Shown: positions 7,537 to 13,258 of the stretch, one piece after another
Numbering within the stretch: position 1 is the stretch's first letter
How the letters are laid out: each line of letters begins with the position of its first letter
Assembly: GCA_016839845.1 (NCBI GenBank)
Contig: JAEOTL010000182.1
Span: forward strand, 1-14,474
DNA from: Promethearchaeota archaeon
GTDB taxonomy: Archaea > Asgardarchaeota > Lokiarchaeia > Sigynarchaeales > SOKP01
Direction of reading: 5' to 3'
DNA length: 14,474 bases
Position numbers and translations under genes: made by a program
The notes under the pieces: model-generated
Database searches by the model: none
Seen by the model: only the letters and a program-made list of their open reading frames with translations
What the model was told of the DNA's origin: nothing

Positions 7537-7809
7537 TTAAGAAATTTCTGTTAATGATATTGTACTATCAATTATTTTCCCAAAACTAACAATTTCGTTT
7601 ATAGACGCTCGAAATGCAGTTATATCGTTAGATTCGATTTTAAAGAGCAAATTCGTCTTATTTTTTTTTTCTATTACAATTTTTGAGCGTTTTGTGTGCA
7701 ATTTCTGAATTTCTGGCATAAATGAGTTATAAGAATTATCGCGAATATCAGAATTGGTAAAACGAAATTCTATTGATGATTCAATTGTAAAAAGAGTATC
7801 TTGATTCAT
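7537..7809 (-). CDS. pcc1: KEOPS complex subunit Pcc1
   Basis: A 90-residue protein. The strand-helix-strand pattern with an early ESSIEFRFTN strand, central KIVIEKKNKTNLLFKIES strands and a TAFRASINEIVSFGKII helix with conserved 'R.S.N' fits the Pcc1/LAGE3 family; size also fits. Pcc1 is the dimerisation platform that binds Kae1 within KEOPS, which transfers threonylcarbamoyl to tRNA A37. Its ATG shares one base with the L37Ae stop (TAATG), so translation is coupled. Location between L37Ae and prefoldin beta matches the archaeal context in which pcc1 is often found. Sequence identity within this family is low, so context carries part of the weight. Confidence 0.8.
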   Translation of the reverse strand: MNQDTLFTIESSIEFRFTNSDIRDNSYNSFMPEIQKLHTKRSKIVIEKKNKTNLLFKIESNDITAFRASINEIVSFGKIIDSTISLTEIS

Positions 7810-8096
7810 TATTCTTCAATGGTTTCAATTTCTCTTTGACGCCGTTTAGCAACTCTGAAAGATTCTGCGCCCCTAGGCGTTTCTGTAAAATAAGCTCCAC
7901 CAGTAAATCGAGCGTCACACTTTTTACAATGCCAAATACCGGCCGATACTCTTTGAATCGAACCTTTTGTTTCACATCGAGGACATTTAATATCTCCTTT
8001 CATTTTTTCTAAAATTAAACGAGTCCTCTTTCTCAAAGTGCTTCCGTATCTCGCACCGTATTTCCCAGTGGGACCAACTTTCTTAGTTCTAGTCAT
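7809..8096 (-). CDS. rpl37ae: Large subunit ribosomal protein L37Ae (eL43)
   Basis: A 95-residue zinc-ribbon protein: MTRTKKVGPTGKYGARYG at the N-terminus, C38-x2-C41 (CPRC) and C57-x2-C60 (CKKC), then FTGGAYF. This is the archaeal/eukaryotic eL43 family. It opens an operon with pcc1, prefoldin beta and the DHH gene. No Shine-Dalgarno sequence is visible before the ATG. In many archaea the RNA polymerase subunit gene rpoP follows L37Ae; here the next gene overlaps by one base, so rpoP is absent from this place. Confidence 0.95.
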   Translation of the reverse strand: MTRTKKVGPTGKYGARYGSTLRKRTRLILEKMKGDIKCPRCETKGSIQRVSAGIWHCKKCDARFTGGAYFTETPRGAESFRVAKRRQREIETIEE

Positions 8097-8135
8097 TTTA
8101 TGCTTTAATTAGTTTTCGATAAATAATGTTACATT

Positions 8136-8161
8136 AAAATTTATGGTATACTATAAATTTT
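8136..8161. promoter_or_regulatory. 26-bp near-perfect palindrome in the L37Ae promoter region (candidate operator)
   Basis: Arms AAAATTTAT and ATAAATTTT flank a GTATAC palindromic centre; 12 of 13 base pairs match, with one G/T mismatch at 8145/8152. It lies 40-65 nt upstream of the L37Ae ATG, where a TATA box would be expected. The size suits a dimeric regulator. In AT-rich DNA shorter palindromes arise by chance, but this length is notable. Confidence 0.5.
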
Positions 8162-8162
8162 T

Positions 8163-8178
8163 CTATAGCACACTATAG
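8163..8178. repeat. Paired CTATAG repeats upstream of the L37Ae operon
   Basis: CTATAG CACA CTATAG: the self-complementary hexamer appears twice, 4 nt apart, one base after the 26-bp palindrome. It may be part of the same control region, either as TATA/BRE elements or as a protein site. Confidence 0.35.
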
Positions 8179-8256
8179 TCTCCAATGGATTTTGTAGGTT
8201 AGATTACAAATTAAAATTATTGAATACTTTGAATTAAGGCTTTAAAAATAATTAAC

Positions 8257-8286
8257 TAAAAAAAAGATATAAAAAAAAATAAAAAT
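8257..8286 (-). terminator. Oligo-T terminator of the exosome operon
   Basis: On the minus strand, directly after the rrp42 stop, two T-runs (nine and eight T) interrupted by ATATC fill about 30 nt. There is no stem-loop. This is what archaeal intrinsic termination looks like and separates the rrp42 transcript from the L37Ae operon. Confidence 0.6.
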
Positions 8287-8288
8287 TA

Positions 8289-9113
8289 TTAGACAGAAGA
8301 TATATATTGTTCTAAATTTAACTCCTTTCTTAACTTACGTCCAATTTCCATCGATTTTTTACTGAGCATTTTAATTTCATCAATGGAAAATGTAGCTACC
8401 CCACTTTTTTGAATCGATGTAATCTTATCTTCAGTCACAGAAATTGAAATTCTCCCTTCTGCTATTAATTCTTCAGGTAGATTGGGATCTAGGAAAATTA
8501 TGTCATCAATCTTCCCATATGTTAAAACAAAAGGTAGCTCATTGACTAGATCTTTTCCTGTAAAATATTTTCCAGTCCATTCAAGCCCATTATCTCCAAT
8601 TTTACCTTTAGGAATATGCGCTGAAAGTAATGTGGTTAAAGCACTTACACCACCAGCATCAATTAAATTTCCACCATGGTTAATTACATACATATCAATA
8701 AAAAGGATATATACAGCTTCCTTTTCTTTAATACATAGCTTTTTTGTTTGAATGCAATCCGCATGTCGAATTCCCCGATCAACAACACGAGCTAATTCTA
8801 TTGATTGTTCATCTGGGGGTCCTCTTTCAAATAAGGGGGATGCCAAGGGCAGTAACTCAGCCATGACAGTAGCCACTCCTTCATCTGGAAGATCTGGAAA
8901 AGGTTCACCAACATCGTATTTTAATCCGGTAATTATTCTTGTATCACCTAATGTAACATCAGCAGAACCTTCCGCAGAAGCAACTGTGTCGGCTTTAATC
9001 GTAAAGTCCCGATATTCCCATAACCCTCGACCATCAATTCTCTCTTCTTTCTTTAAATTAGAAGCAATAAAATTCTTTTCAATACGGGATATAATTCGTC
9101 TAACATCCATCAT
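8289..9113 (-). CDS. rrp42: Exosome subunit Rrp42 (RNase PH fold, non-catalytic)
   Basis: A 274-residue RNase PH-fold protein. ERIDGRGLWEYRDFTI near residue 24, GSADVTLGDTRIITGL, and SLFERGPPDEQSIELARVVDRGIRHAD-like helix identify archaeal Rrp42. It alternates with Rrp41 in the hexameric exosome ring, which degrades RNA from the 3' end with phosphate and also adds A-rich tails. Rrp42 lacks the catalytic aspartate but contributes RNA-binding arginines. Start is at one of two tandem ATG codons (9113 or 9110), preceded by AGGTGA within the rrp41 end. The gap from the rrp41 stop is 5 nt. Length is ordinary for the family. Confidence 0.95.
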   Translation of the reverse strand: MMDVRRIISRIEKNFIASNLKKEERIDGRGLWEYRDFTIKADTVASAEGSADVTLGDTRIITGLKYDVGEPFPDLPDEGVATVMAELLPLASPLFERGPPDEQSIELARVVDRGIRHADCIQTKKLCIKEKEAVYILFIDMYVINHGGNLIDAGGVSALTTLLSAHIPKGKIGDNGLEWTGKYFTGKDLVNELPFVLTYGKIDDIIFLDPNLPEELIAEGRISISVTEDKITSIQKSGVATFSIDEIKMLSKKSMEIGRKLRKELNLEQYISSV

Positions 9114-9118
9114 GTGTG

Positions 9119-9892
9119 TTAATCACCTTTTCCTCCTTTCTCTTCTTTATATTCTTCTTGTATAGCTATATATTTTCTTTTTAACGAGTCTAATTGTATT
9201 TGATGAACTTTTTTCAGTGCTTCCTCAGCTAAATTCAAGAAATCATTCATTTCCTCCAAGTTCATATCTCCATCAAATTGTAATAAGGATACTTCTTCAT
9301 TATACCATGTAATTGCTATTGGTAGATCTGCTTCTCCTGCTTTATCTTCAATTCCTGAGAGATCGACAACCCGTTTTCCGTCTATCTTACCGACTGCTAT
9401 TGCAGTTACCAAACTTTTCATTGGTACTCCTGCGTCTGCTAAAGCCAAAGCGGCTACAGTGGTGCTAGCACATCTAGTTCCTCCGTCTGCATCAATTACT
9501 TCGATAAAAACTTCAAAGCTAGTACCTGGATACAATTCAAGGAAAAGAATTGGCTCAAGGCAATCTGATACAATCATTGAAATCTCTTTTTCTCTACGCC
9601 CAGGAGCAGGTCTTTTTCGGTCAAAAACAGAATATGTGGCCATTCTATAAAAAATTCTAAGAATTCCTCGATCTGGTTTTGCTAGATGTTTTGGATGGAC
9701 TTCTCTTGGTCCATAGACTGCAGCAAATATTTTATTATTTCCCCATTCAAGATAAGCCGATCCATCAGCATTATTAATAACTCCTACTTCCATTTTTATT
9801 GGTCTTAGTTCTGTTAAGTCTCTCCCATCAAGTCTTTTTCCATCTTCACGAAAAAGTTTCTCGGGATATTCGTCTTTAATAACTAACGGCAT
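9119..9892 (-). CDS. rrp41: Exosome catalytic subunit Rrp41
   Basis: A 257-residue RNase PH-family protein, the active subunit of the archaeal exosome. It shows KRLDGRDLTELRPI (19-32), the RPAPGRREKEIS stretch with R99/R100, the phosphate-binding GGTRCAST (137-144) and GEADLPIA with the catalytic aspartate D189. It forms Rrp41-Rrp42 dimers arranged as a ring, capped by Rrp4 or Csl4. The ATG lies 1 nt after the rrp4 stop, with GAGGTTT in the rrp4 end as ribosome binding site. The C-terminus is extended by a lysine/glutamate-rich tail (EEYKEEKGGKGD) that appears disordered. Confidence 0.96.
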   Translation of the reverse strand: MPLVIKDEYPEKLFREDGKRLDGRDLTELRPIKMEVGVINNADGSAYLEWGNNKIFAAVYGPREVHPKHLAKPDRGILRIFYRMATYSVFDRKRPAPGRREKEISMIVSDCLEPILFLELYPGTSFEVFIEVIDADGGTRCASTTVAALALADAGVPMKSLVTAIAVGKIDGKRVVDLSGIEDKAGEADLPIAITWYNEEVSLLQFDGDMNLEEMNDFLNLAEEALKKVHQIQLDSLKRKYIAIQEEYKEEKGGKGD

Positions 9893-9893
9893 T

Positions 9894-10742
9894 TTATTCT
9901 AAACCTCTTTTCTTTTTTTCATTTATAATAAATTCTTGCATTCGATCTGTTAATCCTACTGTGTGCGCCTCTGATGCGATTTTCTGAATTGCTTCTATTA
10001 ATAATCGTTCATGAGCAAGATCTTCCCCCTTTAGCCATATTCTTCCATTTTGAGTAACGAAAATATTGCTGTTTGTTAAGTTATTTAACATTTTAATCAT
10101 TGAACCATTGCGACCGATTATTCGGGGAATTTTAGGGGGATCTATTGAAATTACAACCCCATTATTTCTTTTCCCTAAATATTTTCCTACAGTAGTTAAT
10201 TCCGGTTTATTTAAACGATCGGCGGATAATATTTTTACTATTAAAATATCTCCTATATCAAATTTGCTTGTAGTTGAATCCTCGCTATTTTGAGATCTAC
10301 CTCCACCACCCCTTCCGCCTCCTCTATACGATCCCATTTTACTTCTCTTAATGGTATTTTTTGGTTTGAGGGTGCCGAAGTCCTTTGCACCAATATCACA
10401 TCTGTATTTCACAGGATTTTTATCTACAACAAGGGCAATAACTTTATCACCAGGTCGAGGAGTATAAAAACCTCTAAGGGGAATCACATTAATGTAATTC
10501 CTTTTTACTTGTTTCAACCCTATATTTAAAGAAATTATTTTTGTTCTTTTTTTGTTGTATATGGTTCCTCTACCAGGCATAAAAGTCTTGGTATCTTCAG
10601 TTAATACTTCTCCTGGAACAACGATCTCTCTTGAAGCTTCATCATCTTCAAAATCCTCGTATTCTTCATCTTCATCATTTGAAGTTTTTTCAACTTCCTC
10701 AAATGAATTTTCTTTTGTATCGTTCTCCATTATTGTTTTCAC
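9894..10742 (-). CDS. rrp4: Exosome RNA-binding cap subunit Rrp4, with acidic tail and RGG-like insert
   Basis: A 282-residue Rrp4, longer than the usual ~230-250. Domains: N-terminal domain (about 40-85, REIVVPGEVL through RGTIYNKK), S1 domain (about 86-185, PGDKVIALVVD onward) and KH domain (about 195-265, with the G-x-x-G loop IIGRNGS at 208-214). The cap binds substrate and feeds it into the ring. Two oddities: the first ~38 residues are strongly acidic (a run of D/E with few hydrophobics), and the S1 domain contains RGGGRGGGG at 140-148 followed by a serine-rich linker, resembling an RGG RNA-binding box. Translation may start at GTG 10742 or ATG 10730 (four codons later); neither has a clear ribosome site. 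TTTATATT at about 10786-10793 could be an internal promoter. Confidence 0.93.
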   Translation of the reverse strand: MKTIMENDTKENSFEEVEKTSNDEDEEYEDFEDDEASREIVVPGEVLTEDTKTFMPGRGTIYNKKRTKIISLNIGLKQVKRNYINVIPLRGFYTPRPGDKVIALVVDKNPVKYRCDIGAKDFGTLKPKNTIKRSKMGSYRGGGRGGGGRSQNSEDSTTSKFDIGDILIVKILSADRLNKPELTTVGKYLGKRNNGVVISIDPPKIPRIIGRNGSMIKMLNNLTNSNIFVTQNGRIWLKGEDLAHERLLIEAIQKIASEAHTVGLTDRMQEFIINEKKKRGLE

Positions 10743-10819
10743 TTTCTTTCTAATTACTATCTTATTTCCTAACCTTTGTAAAAAATAATATAAACGAGAA
10801 TTAACTAAATCCTTGGTGG

Positions 10820-11623
10820 TTAGGATTTCAAAATTTTAGTTTGAATTCTACCATGAGTGAGTTTGTTCAATTTATCAATTAACTCCATTTGTAATCCCGC
10901 TGGTAAACTAATAACTGATACCCAAGAACCATCAGACTGCCATTCCTCTTTCTTGATCTGTGCTAATTGAGCTACGATATTATAACCCTTGGCAGTAAAG
11001 GAGGAAGGGATCTTAATCGCCATTTCAACTTGTTCCATTCGAATTGGTATAATTGCTCGAATGCTTTTAACAACGTCATCAACTTGTTCTTCAGGATTCT
11101 TCATTAAATCAATTTTAACTTTAGCTTCTTCTATAGCTTTTTCAATTCGTTGATAAGGATGAGGTTTCTTATTTTGGGGATTAATTGCATTTTTGCTGAT
11201 TATAGAAATAATTTGTTTCATTTTTTTGGTTCTTTCCTCTTCCCTTTGATGTTTAGTCCAATGAATTTCTCCGTCGAGTAATATATGAGCAGCAATCGTT
11301 TTACCATCAGTTGTATCGAATACAACTTCCATATCACCATCAGTAGCTTTTTTTCCTCGCCTTAAATCTTCAAACACCGTAAAACTCTCAAAAATGAGTT
11401 CAAGATCTATCTTACGGTCATTTAAAACTTCTTCAACATCAAGACGAGTTTTTACTTCTCCCGCTTTTAATCGGTTGTCGATTTCTTCACGTATATTCTT
11501 TTTTGCTTCCCACGCTTTTTCGGGATCCATTAACATCTCAAAATTTCTTCCTGACTTCCCAATTCTTCCAATGATATATTCTCCTAAATCAATCCTTGGT
11601 CGGTCGGTTGGACGCCCAAACAT
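10820..11623 (-). CDS. sbds: SBDS-family ribosome maturation protein
   Basis: A 267-residue protein with the three-domain SBDS layout: N-terminal FYSH domain (about 1-95, including FEMLMDPEKAWEAKK and TRLDVEEVLNDRK), a middle helical domain (about 96-165, with HWTKHQREEERTKKMKQII) and a C-terminal ferredoxin-like domain (to the end). The family releases aIF6/eIF6 from the large ribosomal subunit with an EF-2-like GTPase, and its archaeal genes are regularly next to exosome genes. AAGGAAGT lies about 8 nt before the ATG. It follows psmA after 104 nt and precedes rrp4 after about 77 nt. Confidence 0.95.
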   Translation of the reverse strand: MFGRPTDRPRIDLGEYIIGRIGKSGRNFEMLMDPEKAWEAKKNIREEIDNRLKAGEVKTRLDVEEVLNDRKIDLELIFESFTVFEDLRRGKKATDGDMEVVFDTTDGKTIAAHILLDGEIHWTKHQREEERTKKMKQIISIISKNAINPQNKKPHPYQRIEKAIEEAKVKIDLMKNPEEQVDDVVKSIRAIIPIRMEQVEMAIKIPSSFTAKGYNIVAQLAQIKKEEWQSDGSWVSVISLPAGLQMELIDKLNKLTHGRIQTKILKS

Positions 11624-11727
11624 AATGTAACTTCCTTATCTTATGAATTGGTTTCGCTAAAGTTCAATCCTATCTTTTATTGTCTTTGCGTTAATAGATA
11701 ACTATGAAGGGTTACTGCCTTGAGAGA

Positions 11728-12438
11728 TTACTCTTTACTTTCAGAAGATATTAATTTACCTAATAGTTCTTCCTTTTCATCTAAACTTAAAGGTGTAAAC
11801 TTTCTATCTTCTTTCAATATATATGCTACATCGCATGTACTCTTAGTTAAATTATCACCCATCAATTCTTTGAGCGCTTTAAGAGGTAGCAATTTAAGTT
11901 CCTCATCACTTATATCTTCATTATAATGTTCCTCAAGGTAAGCCCTTACTTCTGTGGCTTCTGATCCGATAGCGAACGCAAAATACTTCCATAATGCGCC
12001 TGATGGATCAGTCAAATATAAAGAAGGTTTACCATCTTCGTCAATTCCAGCAATTAAAAATGAAACCCCAAAAGGGCGAACTCCTGCATTCTGGGTAAAT
12101 ACTTGCTTATACTCACAAATGTTTAATGTGCAGTCTTTTACTGAGATTTTCTCATCATAATTTAATAAATTAACCTGCGCTTGAATGCGAGCCCTATCAA
12201 TGAGAACTCTTGCATCCGCAGTTAATCCTGCTATGGCAACTCCAATGTGATCGTCAATCTTAAATATTTTTTCTGAACCTAAACTTTGATCTTGAAGTTC
12301 AGAACTTTTCTTCTCAACCGCAAACACAACAGAATTTTTATTTATACAAACAATTGCGGTTGTTCCTCTTCTAACTGCCTCAATGGCATATTCTACTTGA
12401 AATAGACGACCCTCAGGTGAAAACTGAGTTATTGCCAT
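11728..12438 (-). CDS. psmA: 20S proteasome alpha subunit (conventional start; true N-terminus probably upstream)
   Basis: Proteasome alpha-type chain: AITQFSPEGRLFQVEYAIEAVRRGTTA is the alpha-subunit signature (split: residues 2-28), followed by AVEKK, GLTADARVLIDRAR and RPFGVSFLIAG. Seven alpha chains form each outer ring of the cytoplasmic 20S proteasome and gate substrate entry by their N-terminal tails. From the ATG at 12438 the protein has 236 residues but lacks the family's gate residues (normally ...GYDRAIT). The upstream in-frame codons do encode GQGRGYD, directly continuous with MAIT, so translation most likely begins at about 12471 (see the separate entry). It is first in the psmA-SBDS-rrp4-rrp41-rrp42 operon. 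Many archaea place RNase P subunit genes upstream; here a profilin-like gene stands instead. Confidence 0.95.
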   Translation of the reverse strand: MAITQFSPEGRLFQVEYAIEAVRRGTTAIVCINKNSVVFAVEKKSSELQDQSLGSEKIFKIDDHIGVAIAGLTADARVLIDRARIQAQVNLLNYDEKISVKDCTLNICEYKQVFTQNAGVRPFGVSFLIAGIDEDGKPSLYLTDPSGALWKYFAFAIGSEATEVRAYLEEHYNEDISDEELKLLPLKALKELMGDNLTKSTCDVAYILKEDRKFTPLSLDEKEELLGKLISSESKE

Positions 12439-12471
12439 ATCGTATCCTCTACCTTGACCTTGGAAGATAAT
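12439..12471 (-). other. psmA: Conserved psmA N-terminal extension opening with ATT (candidate non-AUG start)
   Basis: The psmA frame stays open back to ATT at 12469-12471, directly after an in-frame TGA (12472-12474). It encodes a short stretch ending in QGQGRGYD, which matches the conserved gate segment of archaeal alpha subunits (Y and D before AIT). No ATG, GTG or TTG exists in this stretch. A strong Shine-Dalgarno lies 7 nt before the ATT. Either AUU starts translation, or a 1-base error or shift links this frame with the ATG at 12473-12475, which lies in the neighbouring frame. Confidence 0.65.
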
Positions 12472-12478
12472 TCATCAG

Positions 12479-12485
12479 CCTCCTT
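12479..12485 (-). promoter_or_regulatory. Strong Shine-Dalgarno of psmA
   Basis: AAGGAGG on the minus strand, 7 nt from the in-frame ATT at 12471, 3 nt from an out-of-frame ATG (12475) and about 40 nt from the conventional ATG at 12438. It is the strongest ribosome binding site in the window and argues against the conventional start. Confidence 0.7.
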
Positions 12486-12527
12486 ATATTTGATTCAAAC
12501 TTTTTTAAAATCCTAAATTTGCTAATA

Positions 12528-12550
12528 AAAACGGTTTACGTTTTATAGGT
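12528..12550 (-). promoter_or_regulatory. TATA element and adjacent inverted repeat upstream of psmA
   Basis: ACCTATAAAA (12541-12550, minus strand) fits an archaeal TATA box; initiation about 25 nt downstream would give a leader of about 45 nt before the Shine-Dalgarno-linked start. AAAACG-GTTTA-CGTTTT (12528-12544) is a perfect 6-bp inverted repeat overlapping its downstream edge, so a regulator could block or bend this promoter. The rest of the 12486-12724 gap is AT-rich with no gene seen. Confidence 0.45.
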
Positions 12551-12650
12551 TTTAAATTTTGATTAATTCCTTTTATTTATATTATTTTTTTGTTTACTTT
12601 GTTAATCTGAAGTAATAATTACTGAAATAAATATTTTTATAATATATTTT

Positions 12651-12660
12651 AAAAAAAGAA
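12651..12660 (-). terminator. Possible T-tract terminator after the profilin-like gene
   Basis: TTCTTTTTTT on the minus strand, about 65 nt after the stop at 12725, without stem-loop. Plausible for archaeal termination, but in AT-rich DNA. Confidence 0.3.
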
Positions 12661-12724
12661 TTTAAATTATGATAAAAAGCATAACAGAGAGGGTTTTTAA
12701 TTCAGATCTTTAAATTATCCTAAT

Positions 12725-13096
12725 TCAAGACCACGCAACTTTATTTATGAAAATTGACCACTCTAGTATTATCAATCCTTCATCCCTTGTATGAGCGACA
12801 AGATAATCCCCTTCTTTAGTAATTGATCCTACAATGTTACCTTTTCCTCCTCCAATATTCTTAGCAGCCAATTGAATCTCATCGTTTTTTAAAATTGCAA
12901 ATCTACTGCCTTGAAACACGAGAGCAGGTTCGTTTGTTTTCCATGCAGTGAGAATTGCTCTTGCTTCATCGTTAGATAATTGGAATTCTCCTGATTTAAA
13001 AACAACATCTCCTTCACTATTTAACAGAAAAATCTCCTCTATTCCTTCCTGCTTATTTAGAGCATTGGAAAGCTCATGAAATCTTTGTTCTTCCAT
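12725..13096 (-). CDS. Small profilin-like protein (roadblock/LC7 fold as alternative)
   Basis: A 123-residue alpha/beta protein without signal peptide or membrane span. Predicted order: helix (3-14), strands (GIEEIFLLNSEG, DVVFKSG), helix with an acidic cap (SNDEARAILTAW, 41-52), strands PALVFQGSRFAILKNDE and EIQLAAKN, a glycine loop (GGGKG, 82-86), strands IVGSITKEG and DYLVAHTRDEG, and a C-terminal helix. Strand order and the 'G-x-K/R-[FY]-x-V-x-x-x-D ... K-x-G-x-x-G ... T ... L-[IV]' spacing resemble profilin, an actin-monomer binder found in Asgard archaea and eukaryotes; the length also fits. Roadblock/LC7 proteins have a similar topology and cannot be excluded. It stands alone, transcribed toward psmA, divergent from the DUF2110-like gene. 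Confidence 0.55.
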   Translation of the reverse strand: MEEQRFHELSNALNKQEGIEEIFLLNSEGDVVFKSGEFQLSNDEARAILTAWKTNEPALVFQGSRFAILKNDEIQLAAKNIGGGKGNIVGSITKEGDYLVAHTRDEGLIILEWSIFINKVAWS

Positions 13097-13170
13097 AATA
13101 ATTCCACTTTCTAAATTAATCTAATTTTAATTTAAATGAAAAATAAAAATTTAGAAATATAAGTCTTTTT

Positions 13171-13186
13171 AGCATTGGAGAATGCT
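13171..13186. repeat. Inverted repeat between divergent genes
   Basis: AGCATT-GGAG-AATGCT, extended by one T-A pair on each side to a 7-bp stem with a 4-nt loop. It lies in the 162-bp gap between the profilin-like gene and the DUF2110-like gene, so it could be an operator for either or both. It is not placed after a gene, so it is unlikely to be a terminator. Confidence 0.35.
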
Positions 13187-13258
13187 ATGATAGAATGAGT
13201 AAACTATTTTACGTTTAATAGATTAGGAGAATTACAATTCTAAGTTTCCAACCATATT

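Noticed and set aside
7781..7975. Second minus-strand frame overlapping L37Ae and pcc1
   Set aside because: Out-of-frame shadow; L37Ae zinc ribbon and Pcc1 explain the region.
8752..9165. Plus-strand frame of 137 codons opposite rrp42/rrp41
   Set aside because: Antisense shadow of strongly conserved exosome genes; no recognisable domain.
11720..12160. Plus-strand frames opposite psmA
   Set aside because: Antisense to the proteasome subunit; no independent support.
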